From Bacillota bacterium (lineage in GTDB: Bacteria > Bacillota > Clostridia > Christensenellales > Aristaeellaceae): a DNA stretch of 64,000 nucleotides. Where the stretch lies: assembly GCA_023392515.1 (NCBI GenBank), contig JAEVYX010000042.1:1-64000 (forward strand), read 5' to 3'. The notes under the pieces are model-generated. The model did not search any database. It was not told where the DNA came from and worked only from the letters and a program-made list of their open reading frames with translations. Both the position numbers and the translations under genes were made by a program. Positions 8,800 to 17,424 of the stretch are shown in pieces; the first letter of the stretch is position 1; every line of letters begins with the position of its first letter.

Positions 8800-9399
8800 A
8801 TGGCGCAGCAATTGGAACCTATTGCCCGGATGGTAAGCCAGCTATCCCGCTTGCCGGGAATTGGGCAGAAGACTGCCCAACGGTTGGCCTATTATATCGT
8901 GAGCCTGCCTCAGGAGGATGTGCACGAGCTGGCCGCTGCCATATGGCAGGGCCGTAAAGCTATCCGCTACTGCAGCGTGTGCGGGAACTATACCACCGAT
9001 GATCCGTGTGCCCTTTGCCAGGATGAGGAACGGCACAACGGGCAGTTGTGTGTAGTGCGAGACCCCCGGGATGTGGCCGCTATGGAGCGCATGCGGGATT
9101 TTCATGGGGGCTATCATGTTCTTCATGGAACTCTTTCGCCAATGGATGGTGTGGGGCCGGAGGATATCCGCATCAAGGAACTGTTGGCAAGGGTAGGCAC
9201 TGAAGACGTGCAAGAGGTTATTCTAGCTACCAACCCAGATATTGAAGGGGAGGCTACGGCTACCTATATCGCCCGCCTGCTGAAACCTATGGGGCTTAAG
9301 GTAACAAGAATAGCCCATGGCGTACCGGTGGGGGGCGACCTGGAATATACCGACGAGGTCACCCTGGCTAAGGCCATGGAAGGCCGCAGAGAAATATAG
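8800..9399 (+). CDS. recR: Recombination mediator RecR
   Basis: The 199-residue RecR acts with RecF/RecO to load RecA at gaps. In order it has the N-terminal helix-hairpin-helix (LSRLPGIGQKTAQRLAYYI), a C4 zinc finger (CSVCGNYTTDDPCALC), a TOPRIM domain (CVVRDPRDVAAMER) and the C-terminal Walker-like region. It starts two bases after ybaB and probably depends on translational coupling. A terminator begins eight bases after its stop. Confidence 0.98.
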   Translation: MAQQLEPIARMVSQLSRLPGIGQKTAQRLAYYIVSLPQEDVHELAAAIWQGRKAIRYCSVCGNYTTDDPCALCQDEERHNGQLCVVRDPRDVAAMERMRDFHGGYHVLHGTLSPMDGVGPEDIRIKELLARVGTEDVQEVILATNPDIEGEATATYIARLLKPMGLKVTRIAHGVPVGGDLEYTDEVTLAKAMEGRREI

Positions 9400-9406
9400 C
9401 CTTTGG

Positions 9407-9435
9407 GGACAACCACACCGGTTGTCCTTCTTTTC
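9407..9435 (+). terminator. Rho-independent terminator after recR
   Basis: GGACAACC (9407-9414), loop ACACC, GGTTGTCC (9420-9427), then TTCTTTTC. Confidence 0.85.
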
Positions 9436-9474
9436 AATCGGCTGCAAAGGAAAAGGCGGAAAGAGCGTGACAAT

Positions 9475-10917
9475 ATGCCACAGGCATACAATCAGATCAT
9501 ATTGGCCGGCGTCGGCGGGCTTGGCCTGGTAACGGTAGTCCTTTTAATCCTGCTGTTTATTATCAATAGAAATCGTCAAGCAAAACTACAGGAACAAGTA
9601 CAAGCGTGGGAGACGGGATATCACACCGCCATTCAGGAACTGTCATGGGAGATTTCTCAGCAGACGGCCAGCGGGCAGACAGAAACAGCTACCCTGCTCA
9701 GGGGCATGAACGACAGCCTGATTAACACCCTTACCAACATATCCAGCAATCAAACCATGCAGCTTGAATCTATGCAGCGGCATACCCAAAATTCCGGTTT
9801 GTCTTCAGAACAGCGCTTGGACAGGCTGCAAAAGGCTATTGAAGATAATCTGCAAAAATACGACCAGCGCACCACCGACCTGGCAAAGCTCATCGACGAG
9901 AAACTAAATCAGAACGAAAATCGCCTGGAAAAAATGCGGGAGACGTTATCAGACAGCATGGGCCGTATGCAAACGGAGAATGCCCAGAAGCTGGAGGAGA
10001 TGCGCAAGACCGTGGATGAAAAACTCCACGAAACGCTGGATAAGCGGCTGGGAGAAAGCTTTTCCCAGGTCAGCCAGAGATTGGAGCAGGTGTATAAGGG
10101 CTTGGGTGAAATGCAGTCCTTAGCCAGCGGTGTGGGAGACTTGAAAAAAGTATTATCCAACGTGAAAACCCGTGGCATCTGGGGCGAAATGCAGTTGGGC
10201 AATCTGCTCAGCCAGGTGCTAACCTTTGGCCAGTATGAGGAAAACGTTGCGGTTAAGCCAGGCTCCCAGGAGCGAGTGGAGTTTGCCCTCCGCTTGCCTG
10301 GCCGGGAAGCGGGAAATCAAAAGCCTGTGTACCTTCCCATTGATTCCAAGTTTCCGCAGGAGGACTTTTTACGCCTGATGGAGGCCGAGCAGGAGGGAGA
10401 TGTGCAAAAAGCGACAGATGCACGAAAAACACTGGGAGCAGTCTTGAAATCCGAAGCCAAGCGTATTGCGGATAAATATATCGATCCTCCTCATACCACC
10501 GATTTTGCCATTCTGTTTTTACCTTTGGAAGGGCTATATGCCGAGGCTATGCGTAGCATGGATTTGGTGGAGGAGGTGCAGCGCCAGCATCGGGTGGTAC
10601 TTGCGGGGCCTTCTACATTGACCGCGCTTCTCAACAGCCTTCAAATGGGATTCCGGACGCTTGCCATCGAACAGCGTTCCGCCGAGGTTTGGAAGCTGCT
10701 GGGGGCCGTCAAGACGGACTTTGGTAACTTTGCCAAGGTTCTGGATAAAACCCAGGAGAGGCTGCGCCAGGCCTCCGAAACCATCGATTCGGCGTATGTG
10801 CGTACCCGCAGCATTGAACGGCATCTGCGAAGGGTGGAGGCACTGGACGAGGAACAAACAAAGGCACTTTTGCTGAAGGAAGGCTCGGAGGACTTGCTTG
10901 GGGATGAACAATCATAA
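9475..10917 (+). CDS. rmuC: DNA recombination protein RmuC family
   Basis: A 480-residue RmuC-family protein. It opens with one membrane helix (IILAGVGGLGLVTVVLLILLFIIN), then a long coiled coil (about residues 45-200) and the conserved nuclease-like RmuC core (TRGIWGEMQLGNLLSQVL, PIDSKFPQEDFLRL, AILFLPLEGLYAEAM). RmuC limits inversions at short inverted repeats and is thought to act as a structure-specific nuclease. I use the ATG at 9475, after the recR terminator; the frame also stays open from a TTG at 9403, but that would place the terminator inside the gene. Confidence 0.93.
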   Translation: MPQAYNQIILAGVGGLGLVTVVLLILLFIINRNRQAKLQEQVQAWETGYHTAIQELSWEISQQTASGQTETATLLRGMNDSLINTLTNISSNQTMQLESMQRHTQNSGLSSEQRLDRLQKAIEDNLQKYDQRTTDLAKLIDEKLNQNENRLEKMRETLSDSMGRMQTENAQKLEEMRKTVDEKLHETLDKRLGESFSQVSQRLEQVYKGLGEMQSLASGVGDLKKVLSNVKTRGIWGEMQLGNLLSQVLTFGQYEENVAVKPGSQERVEFALRLPGREAGNQKPVYLPIDSKFPQEDFLRLMEAEQEGDVQKATDARKTLGAVLKSEAKRIADKYIDPPHTTDFAILFLPLEGLYAEAMRSMDLVEEVQRQHRVVLAGPSTLTALLNSLQMGFRTLAIEQRSAEVWKLLGAVKTDFGNFAKVLDKTQERLRQASETIDSAYVRTRSIERHLRRVEALDEEQTKALLLKEGSEDLLGDEQS

Positions 10918-10963
10918 AAAGCGACGTTTCCGGGGCTGCAAGGCAGTTTTTACAAGATGAGTA

Positions 10964-10991
10964 TTGGTGCATAAAAAAATTGCGGTATAAT
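10964..10991 (+). promoter_or_regulatory. Sigma-A-type promoter for the phasin-like gene
   Basis: TTGGTG (10964-10969), 16 bases, TATAAT (10986-10991). Confidence 0.6.
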
Positions 10992-11025
10992 AAGCATATC
11001 CCGTGAAGGGAAAGGAGGAACCAAA

Positions 11026-11391
11026 ATGAGCAACAATCTGGGTGACGATTTGAAAAAGGTTCTGCTGGCAGGAGTTGGCGCAGTGGCCGTCACCGCTGAA
11101 AAATCCAAGGAGTTGGTTGAGCAGCTGGCTAAAAAGGGCGAAATTACCCTGGAGCAGGGGCGTATTTTGAACGAAGAACTATCACGCAAGGTGAAAAAGG
11201 CTGTCAAAGAAAACTTCGGCGATTTTGTGCAGAAGCAGAAAAAGACGGTAGAAGAAGTGGCTGACGATCTAAGGACAATGACCCGTGAAGAATTGGCCGC
11301 TATCAGGGACCGGATCGAAGCCATGCAGCAAGTGGCCGATGAGGAATCAAAGGATGAAACCGGCGACGACGAAGGGAAAGATGAAGGCTAA
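11026..11391 (+). CDS. Phasin-like coiled-coil protein
   Basis: A 121-residue soluble, highly charged helical protein. It opens with a Gly/Ala-rich segment (KVLLAGVGAVAVTAEKSKELVEQLAKKG) followed by an uninterrupted amphipathic helix and an acidic tail rich in Asp/Glu. The pattern resembles 'polyhydroxyalkanoate synthesis regulator/phasin' proteins, but no PHA synthase is visible here, so a granule role is not supported. Its last 11 bases overlap the UbiB-like gene, which suggests translational coupling and a shared task. AAAGGAGG precedes the start. Family resemblance is moderate and function unknown. Confidence 0.7.
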   Translation: MSNNLGDDLKKVLLAGVGAVAVTAEKSKELVEQLAKKGEITLEQGRILNEELSRKVKKAVKENFGDFVQKQKKTVEEVADDLRTMTREELAAIRDRIEAMQQVADEESKDETGDDEGKDEG

Positions 11392-12970
11392 GATACCTTC
11401 AGGGGTCCATGCCCATAGGTTGAGGGAAATTGTTGCCGTGCTAGCCCGCCATGATGTCATCAGGGGCATTACACCGCAAAAGCTTCGGCTGATTTTAGAG
11501 GATCTTGGCCCGACCTATGTTAAAATCGGCCAGATTTTATCTATGCGCCAGGATCTGCTCCCGGTATCGTTTTGCCTGGAGCTTCAAAAGCTGCGGGACA
11601 GCGTGCGCCCTATGAGCTATGGTGAAGTGCGGGACATTATTGAGGAGGCCTATGGTGATTCTCTGGATGAGATATTTGCCTCCTTTGAAATGGAACCTGT
11701 TGGCGCGGCATCCATTGCACAAGTACATCGCGCAACACTCAAAGATGGAGCCCAGGTGGTTGTCAAGGTACAGCGCCCAGGCATCGATGAGCGGATGAAG
11801 CAGGATATGGCTCTGCTGCGTAAAGCGGCAGGGCTTATTCAGCTTTCCGGGCGTATGGGCAGCGCAGTTGATTTTCGCAAGGTGCTGGATGAAATGTGGT
11901 TTGTAACCCAGCAGGAGATGGATTTTTTGCTGGAAGCCCAGCACGCTGCTACTTTTGCCGCATTCCAGAGGGATGTGGCTTTTGTGGGATGCCCTCAAAT
12001 CTACTCTGCCTATACCACAAAAAGGGTATTGGTCATGGAATATATAGAGGGAATCCCCATCAGCCAGAAAAATCATCTGGCAGAAGAGGGGTATGACCTG
12101 AAGGAGCTTGGCGAAAAATTGTGCGACAATTATGTCAAGCAGATATTGGTGGACGGCTTTTTTCATGCGGACCCGCATCCGGGTAATCTTTGCATTCGGG
12201 AAGGAAAGATCATTTTTCTGGATTTGGGCATGATGGGGCAATTGACCCCCAGAGACCAGCAAATTCTGAAGCAAGCGGTGAAAAGCGTGGCGCTTTGGGA
12301 TGTGCAGGCGGTTAAGTCTGCCCTTCTTGCCCTGGCGGTACATTCTCAGCCCATTGATCATGCCAGGCTCTATGAAGATATTGAGGGTATGCTGAACCAC
12401 TACGGCGAGATGGAAATGGGACAGATGAACCTGGGAAAAATGATGGAAGAAACCCTGGATATCGCAAACCGTCATGGCTTGGCGATGCCGGAGGGCATGA
12501 CCATGCTCAGCCGGGGACTGCTTACCATGCAGGGGGTGGTGAGTGATTTGAGCCCCGATGTCAACTTTGTAGCTATTGTGGCTGCCAGCATGCAGGGGAG
12601 CCTTTTGGGAAATATTGAATGGGAAAAAGAGCTGCGCCATGGCGTGCAGATGTTTTACCGTTCAGGAAAAAAGGCGCTGGAACTGCCCTATCAGCTTTCC
12701 GAACTGATGCAGATTGCTTTAAAGGGGCAGGGCAAGATCAATCTGGAATTGACAGGTTCGGAAAAACCCCTGAAAACCGTTGCCCAAATGGTCAACCGGC
12801 TGGTCCTGTGTGTTTTATGCAGCGCGATTCTCATTGCTTCCGCGCTACTGTGCATGTCACCTGTACTGCCCTTATGGGCGGGGATACCATGGCCTGCATT
12901 TACCGGTTTTTTGACGGCAGTGGGAATTGCCGTATATTTGGTCTTATCTACAATCAAGCGAAAAACCTAG
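11381..12970 (+). CDS. UbiB/ABC1 (ADCK-like) atypical protein kinase
   Basis: A 529-residue member of the ABC1/UbiB kinase-like family. Visible motifs are the KxGQ segment (YVKIGQILSMRQDLLP), the AS-rich nucleotide loop (VGAASIAQVHRATLKDG), the VKVQRPG lysine, the catalytic HADPHPGNL and the LDLGMMG metal motif. Two hydrophobic segments at the C-terminus (VLCVLCSAILIASALLCM and PAFTGFLTAVGIAVYLVL) should anchor it in the membrane. The family supports isoprenoid-lipid/quinone biology in other bacteria, but nothing in the window indicates quinone synthesis. It starts inside the end of the phasin-like gene (11-base overlap), with GAAGGG as ribosome site. Confidence 0.92.
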   Translation: MKAKIPSGVHAHRLREIVAVLARHDVIRGITPQKLRLILEDLGPTYVKIGQILSMRQDLLPVSFCLELQKLRDSVRPMSYGEVRDIIEEAYGDSLDEIFASFEMEPVGAASIAQVHRATLKDGAQVVVKVQRPGIDERMKQDMALLRKAAGLIQLSGRMGSAVDFRKVLDEMWFVTQQEMDFLLEAQHAATFAAFQRDVAFVGCPQIYSAYTTKRVLVMEYIEGIPISQKNHLAEEGYDLKELGEKLCDNYVKQILVDGFFHADPHPGNLCIREGKIIFLDLGMMGQLTPRDQQILKQAVKSVALWDVQAVKSALLALAVHSQPIDHARLYEDIEGMLNHYGEMEMGQMNLGKMMEETLDIANRHGLAMPEGMTMLSRGLLTMQGVVSDLSPDVNFVAIVAASMQGSLLGNIEWEKELRHGVQMFYRSGKKALELPYQLSELMQIALKGQGKINLELTGSEKPLKTVAQMVNRLVLCVLCSAILIASALLCMSPVLPLWAGIPWPAFTGFLTAVGIAVYLVLSTIKRKT

Positions 12971-12984
12971 AAAAGTATGATTTG

Positions 12985-13028
12985 TATGAAAAATGCCTGC
13001 CGGTCAAATATGCCGGCAGGCACATTTA
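12985..13028. terminator. Bidirectional terminator (ubiB-like / asnS)
   Basis: GCCTGCCGG (12995-13003) pairs with CCGGCAGGC (13013-13021). On the minus strand the stem is followed by ATTTTTCATAC, so it serves asnS best. On the plus strand the T tract is weak. Confidence 0.75.
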
Positions 13029-13059
13029 ATGCTATTACCCGTTAAGACACATGAGAAAA

Positions 13060-14448
13060 TTAGAAATCCGCACTGCCTGTAGTACGGGGGAAGGGAAGCA
13101 CATCCCGGATGTTGCTCATGCCCGTAAGGTACATGATAAGCCGTTCAAATCCGAGGCCAAAACCCGCATGGGGTGTACCGCCATATTTGCGTAGCTCCAG
13201 GTACCACCAATAAGACGCCGGATCCATACCCAGTTCGCTAATGCGGTTCTGCAGCCGTTCCAGACGCTCTTCCCTCTGGCTCCCGCCCACCAGTTCACCA
13301 ACACCCGGCACCAGCAGGTCTACAGCTGCAACAGTTTTTTCGTCTTCGTTCATGCGCATGTAAAAGGCTTTGATTTCCTTAGGGTAATTGTACACGAACA
13401 CGGGACGCTTGAAATGCTGTTCCGCAAGATATCTTTCATGCTCCGTCTGCAAATCGATCCCCCAGGCTACAGGATACTCGAAAGCCTGGCCGCTCTTTTC
13501 CAGAATCGCGATGGCATCGGTATAGGAAACACGGGCAAAATCGCTGGCTGCCACGTGAGAAAGCCTGGCTATCAACTCCTTATCCACAAAGGCGTTTAGG
13601 AATTCGATTTCAGGTGCGGCTTTTTCTAGGATGCCGGTGATCACATATTTCAGCATGGACTCAGCCAGGTCCATATCGTCAAACAAATCGGCAAAGGCGA
13701 TCTCCGGCTCAACCATCCAGAATTCCGCTGCATGCCGCGGCGTAAAGCTGCGTTCAGCCCGGAAGGTGGGGCCGAAGGTGTATACGTTACGGAAAGCCAT
13801 GCAATAGGATTCCACGTTCAACTGGCCGCTCACCGTAAGGCTGGCTGCTTTCCCAAAGAAGTCTTCACTTTCCAGAAGGAGCCCCTTATCATCCCGGGGA
13901 GGCTTGTCTATGTCCAGGGTCGTAACCCGGAACATTTCTCCGGCGCCTTCGCAGTCGCTGGTGGTGATGATCGGGGTATGAACGTACACAAAATCACGCT
14001 CGGCAAAGAAAGCGTGCAATAGCTGCGCAGCCAGCGACCGGATTCGGAACACTGCCGCAAAGGTGTTCGTCCGAGGCCGCAAATGCGCTAAGGTGCGCAG
14101 ATACTCAAAAGTATGGCGCTTTTTCTGCAGCGGGAAATTGGGGTCGCATGCGCCTACCAGTGTGACTTTTTCAGCCTTCAGTTCAAAGGGCTGCTTCATG
14201 CCGGGCGTTACCACAAGCGTTCCAAACACTTCAACGGCGCTGCCCAAGGTAATGCGGGGGACGGATTTAAAATCCTCCGTTAGCCCTTCCTCGCAAACGA
14301 CTTGAAGGTTTTTAAAATATGTGCCGTCATTGAGCTCAATAAAGGCAAAGGCTTTGCTGTCGCGCACCGTGCGCACCCAGCCGGAAACCGTAACCTTTGC
14401 CACGTCAGCTGCAGGCGGGGCTTGAAACAAGGATCGGATGGTGGTCAT
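13060..14448 (-). CDS. asnS: Asparaginyl-tRNA synthetase
   Basis: The 462-residue class II aminoacyl-tRNA synthetase charges tRNA-Asn. It has an N-terminal OB fold (VTVSGWVRTVRDSKAFAFIELNDG), motif 2 (FRAERSFTPRHAAEFWMVEPE) and motif 3 (GFGLGFERLIMYLTG). The PEIAFADLFDDMDLAE region is typical of AsnRS rather than AspRS. I chose the ATG at 14448, preceded by AAGGAGG; longer reading frames upstream run through the ROK gene and are not real. It is the last gene of the hprK-ROK-asnS minus-strand cluster. Confidence 0.97.
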   Translation of the reverse strand: MTTIRSLFQAPPAADVAKVTVSGWVRTVRDSKAFAFIELNDGTYFKNLQVVCEEGLTEDFKSVPRITLGSAVEVFGTLVVTPGMKQPFELKAEKVTLVGACDPNFPLQKKRHTFEYLRTLAHLRPRTNTFAAVFRIRSLAAQLLHAFFAERDFVYVHTPIITTSDCEGAGEMFRVTTLDIDKPPRDDKGLLLESEDFFGKAASLTVSGQLNVESYCMAFRNVYTFGPTFRAERSFTPRHAAEFWMVEPEIAFADLFDDMDLAESMLKYVITGILEKAAPEIEFLNAFVDKELIARLSHVAASDFARVSYTDAIAILEKSGQAFEYPVAWGIDLQTEHERYLAEQHFKRPVFVYNYPKEIKAFYMRMNEDEKTVAAVDLLVPGVGELVGGSQREERLERLQNRISELGMDPASYWWYLELRKYGGTPHAGFGLGFERLIMYLTGMSNIRDVLPFPRTTGSADF

Positions 14449-14518
14449 GGGTCCCTTCCTCCTTTTCATTAACGGACGAACCAAGGGGCTTCTCCTTTCG
14501 GAGGCACTTCCCAGAACT

Positions 14519-15463
14519 TTATTTTCCCAGCATGGCCGCACCGATGATTCCGGCATCAGGGCCCAGGCTGGCAATTTCGATACTGGCATAGGGCATGGTT
14601 TTGAACAGCAGATATTGGGGGATTTCAGCCCGTACTGCATCCAGCAAAAAGCTGCCCGCTTTGCTGACACCGCCGCCCAGCACGATCATCTCCGGGTCTA
14701 AAAAGGCTACAATGGTGTTGATGCCCTGGGCAAGGTATTTCACATAGCGGCGGAAAATTTTCAGTGCCGTTTCGTCTCCCTCTCGGGCTGCGTCGAATAC
14801 CATCTTGGCGTTGATATTTTCCGCATCACCCTGACACAAAGAAGAAATCAAACTTTCAGGATGTACGGGGAGCGCCTGCCTAGCCATGCGGATGATAGCG
14901 GTAGCGCTGCAATAACGTTCCAGGCAGCCACGGTTGCCGCAGGTACAGGGTTCACCGTCCAATTCCAATGTAATATGCCCAATCTCGCTGCCTACATTGT
15001 GAAAGCCGCTCCAGGGCTTGCCGTTGATTACAATACCGCCGCCTACCCCGGTGCCCAATGTCAAGAACACGCTGGAATGGCAGCCTGCGCTGACCCCGGC
15101 CACGCTTTCGGCATAGCCGGCAACAGTGGCGTCATTATCGATAAAGACGGGCTTATTGATATATTTCTGCATCTCATCCCGCAGGGGGACGTCATGCCAG
15201 CTCAGGTTTGTGCAAAATACGACAACGCCGGTATCGGGATTTGCGATGCCTGGCACACCAATGCCAATACTGTGTACATCCGATAAAGATAATTCAGCTT
15301 CCTTTAAGGTGGACAGGCAGCAATCCGCCATATCCTTTACAATTTCCTGATAAGGCCGGTTTGCCAATGTTGGCATAGACCCTTTTTTCAATATTGTGCC
15401 TTTTTCGTTCACAATGCCCACAGCAATTTTCGTTCCGCCTAAATCTATGCCGATAAATACCAT
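14519..15463 (-). CDS. ROK-family glucokinase
   Basis: A 314-residue sugar kinase of the ROK family, most likely a glucokinase making glucose 6-phosphate from ATP and glucose. It has the N-terminal phosphate loop (GIDLGGTKIAVGIV), the catalytic-Asp region (FIDNDATVAGYAE), the LGTGVGGGIVINGK block and the ROK zinc site (GHITLELDGEPCTCGNRGCLE). There is no DNA-binding domain, so it is a kinase rather than a ROK repressor. It lies 29 bases downstream of hprK, linking glucose phosphorylation with catabolite control. Exact substrate is inferred. Confidence 0.92.
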   Translation of the reverse strand: MVFIGIDLGGTKIAVGIVNEKGTILKKGSMPTLANRPYQEIVKDMADCCLSTLKEAELSLSDVHSIGIGVPGIANPDTGVVVFCTNLSWHDVPLRDEMQKYINKPVFIDNDATVAGYAESVAGVSAGCHSSVFLTLGTGVGGGIVINGKPWSGFHNVGSEIGHITLELDGEPCTCGNRGCLERYCSATAIIRMARQALPVHPESLISSLCQGDAENINAKMVFDAAREGDETALKIFRRYVKYLAQGINTIVAFLDPEMIVLGGGVSKAGSFLLDAVRAEIPQYLLFKTMPYASIEIASLGPDAGIIGAAMLGK

Positions 15464-15492
15464 GTTCCTTCAATCCTCCGAATCAAATGCGG

Positions 15493-16419
15493 TTATTCTC
15501 CATTGGAATTTTTGGCAATCATGTCCATCAGCCGCCGGTCCAACTCATGGGCGGCGCTGTAACCCAAACGCTTGAGGCTTAGGTTCCGTGCGGCTACCTC
15601 GATAATAATGGCAAGGTTCCGGCCCGGACGAACTGGCATGATCTGGTGGGGGACCTTTACGCCCATGATGGTGATGGTTTCCTCCGTCAAACCCAGCCTG
15701 TCGTATTCCTTGTGCTCGTCCCACTGCTCCATGTGCATGACAAGGTCAATGGTCTTGTTCACAATAACTGATCCAACACCATACATCGCCCTGATATCGA
15801 TGATGCCGATGCCGCGGATCTCCATAAAGTGGCGCACCATCTCCGGCGCTTCTCCGGTAAGCCGTTCATCGCTGACCCGGCAAATATCCACCACGTCGTC
15901 AGCTACCAATTGGTGGCCCCGCTTGACCAGTTCCAGCGCGGCTTCACTTTTGCCTACGCCGCTTTCTCCGGTGAGCAGGACGCCTACACCGTACACATCC
16001 ACCAAAACGCCATGGCGGGTGACCCGGGGGGCCAGACGGCGGTTCAAATAGTTGATGGCGTTAAAGGTGAATTTTGTTGTTACCATTTGTGATTGATAGA
16101 CAACAATATCCCTCGCCCTGGCCTCTTCAATCAAATCTGCGGGAGGCGTCATGCCCCGGCAGACTACTACGCAGGGCAGGTTGTAGCCGAAATAGGCTTT
16201 CAACATCTTCCTTCGGGCATCAGGTTCCATCGACTCCAAATAGGTCATCTCCACCTTGCCGATGACCTGGGGCCGCTCATAGGCAAAATATTCGTAAAAG
16301 CCGCAAAACTGCATGCCGGGTCTGTTAAGGTCGGTCGTACGAATGTCCCATTCCTTTCTTGTGGAAGGGGATAATTCCGTCAATTGCAGCGCTTGTGCAA
16401 AATCTTGGGCCTGAATCAC
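15493..16419 (-). CDS. hprK: HPr kinase/phosphorylase
   Basis: The 308-residue bifunctional enzyme phosphorylates and dephosphorylates Ser46 of HPr, the signal for CcpA-mediated catabolite repression in Bacillota. It has the Walker A (LLTGESGVGKSEAALEL), the conserved HQLVADDVVDI block and the family signature (EIRGIGIIDIRAMYGVGSV). It starts with GTG, with AAGGAGG seven bases upstream. It is followed by a ROK glucokinase and asnS. Confidence 0.98.
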   Translation of the reverse strand: MIQAQDFAQALQLTELSPSTRKEWDIRTTDLNRPGMQFCGFYEYFAYERPQVIGKVEMTYLESMEPDARRKMLKAYFGYNLPCVVVCRGMTPPADLIEEARARDIVVYQSQMVTTKFTFNAINYLNRRLAPRVTRHGVLVDVYGVGVLLTGESGVGKSEAALELVKRGHQLVADDVVDICRVSDERLTGEAPEMVRHFMEIRGIGIIDIRAMYGVGSVIVNKTIDLVMHMEQWDEHKEYDRLGLTEETITIMGVKVPHQIMPVRPGRNLAIIIEVAARNLSLKRLGYSAAHELDRRLMDMIAKNSNGE

Positions 16420-16656
16420 TTAGCTGCCTCCTTGCATATCATCAAACAAGCGATTTACTTACCATAAAATAGTGAAAGAAGGGGAATCGCGACGCTGCGT
16501 TATGGCTTTGCGGCTGATTCCCGAACCGCGTTCATCAAAATTAATGATTCGGGATTGTTTCAGTTTGCGTATCGCTTCATTATACCCCTTTTCTACAGCT
16601 TCTGCCAACCCCCATTTTACCAAAATGCAGGGGATTGGTTTTATGCCGATTTGTAC

Positions 16657-16683
16657 ACCATTTTTTGAATCTGGCATAAGATA
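16657..16683 (+). promoter_or_regulatory. Candidate SigK-type (mother-cell) promoter
   Basis: AC (16657-16658), 16 bases, CATAAGATA (16675-16683). This matches the known Bacillus SigK pattern AC-N16/17-CATAnnnTA. It lies 30 bases before the LysM coat-like gene, which supports sporulation-specific expression. Short motifs can match by chance. Confidence 0.5.
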
Positions 16684-16713
16684 AAGCAGAATTCTGGAAA
16701 GGAGCCTGCGTAT

Positions 16714-17379
16714 ATGAATCTTGAAACTGGCACAACTGCGCCCAGCGAGAAAATTTGCGCCTATGAATACACCGTAAATCGCGGGGACAGCTTCTACCTC
16801 ATCAGCCGTCGGCTGGGAGTATCTCTCAGGGATCTGATGGCAGCCAACCCCAGTATCAACCCGGCTCGCCTCATGGTGGGCGACGTGCTGTGCATTCCCT
16901 TGGAGGAGTCCTCCCAACATATTGCCAAGGAACCAATCAGCCCGACTGGGACTACCCTTAGCGATGTCACCGGCCCTACCGATGTAGTTATTACCGGGCC
17001 GACCGGGGCAGTGGAAGGGACCGTAACCGGAACAACCGAGGTTCCCATTTTTACATGTCCCATTGAACAGCGCAGAACCGTGCAGCCGGGACAAAGCGTC
17101 AGCGATTTCCAGTTGGCAGCGGATATTAACCGCCACACCATGGAACTTGCCAACCCAAACGTGGATCTGGATAACCTGGTTCCCGGGCAGGTGTTGTGTG
17201 TGCCCACGGTAAACCAGCCTTGTCCCTTGCCCTCCTCCTACATTCTGCAAGCTAATGACACCCTTGAAACGGTAGCTGCAAAGTTTAATCTTTCCGTTGC
17301 ATCCCTGTTAAGGGCCAACCCTTGCCTGGCACCGTGCGATTTTCTTCCTTGCGTGTGTATCTCACTTCCCAGAATGTAA
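16714..17379 (+). CDS. Three-LysM protein with collagen-like GPTG linker, spore-coat type
   Basis: The 221-residue protein has three LysM domains: about residues 10-52 (YTVNRGDSFYLISRRLG), 113-157 (RTVQPGQSVSDFQLA) and 172-220 (YILQANDTLETVAAKF). Between the first two is a Thr/Gly/Pro linker with GPTG-type repeats. LysM binds peptidoglycan, and such proteins (SafA-like) assemble at the spore cortex/coat boundary. There is no signal peptide, which fits mother-cell cytoplasmic synthesis. It is rich in Cys near its C-terminus (PCLAPCDFLPCVCI). GGAAAGGAG precedes the ATG. The spore role is an inference from architecture and the promoter. Confidence 0.85.
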   Translation: MNLETGTTAPSEKICAYEYTVNRGDSFYLISRRLGVSLRDLMAANPSINPARLMVGDVLCIPLEESSQHIAKEPISPTGTTLSDVTGPTDVVITGPTGAVEGTVTGTTEVPIFTCPIEQRRTVQPGQSVSDFQLAADINRHTMELANPNVDLDNLVPGQVLCVPTVNQPCPLPSSYILQANDTLETVAAKFNLSVASLLRANPCLAPCDFLPCVCISLPRM

Positions 17380-17388
17380 TGACAAATC

Positions 17389-17423
17389 AAAAGCGGCAGG
17401 AGAGGCTTGCTCCTGCCGCTTTT
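17389..17423. terminator. Strong bidirectional terminator
   Basis: AAAAGCGGCAGGAG (17389-17402) pairs perfectly with CTCCTGCCGCTTTT (17410-17423) around a seven-base loop. It serves the LysM gene and the convergent MFS gene. Confidence 0.9.
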
Positions 17424-17424
17424 G

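Noticed and set aside
11537..12640. 367-codon frame antisense to the UbiB-like gene
   Set aside because: No family resemblance and no start signal; it mirrors a conserved gene.
16459..16677. 72-codon frame on the minus strand just upstream of hprK, with a plausible amphipathic helix (EAVEKGYNEAIRKLKQ)
   Set aside because: No ribosome site precedes its ATG or any alternative start, and the overlapping plus strand holds the SigK-like promoter. I cannot support it as a gene, although its amino-acid composition is protein-like.
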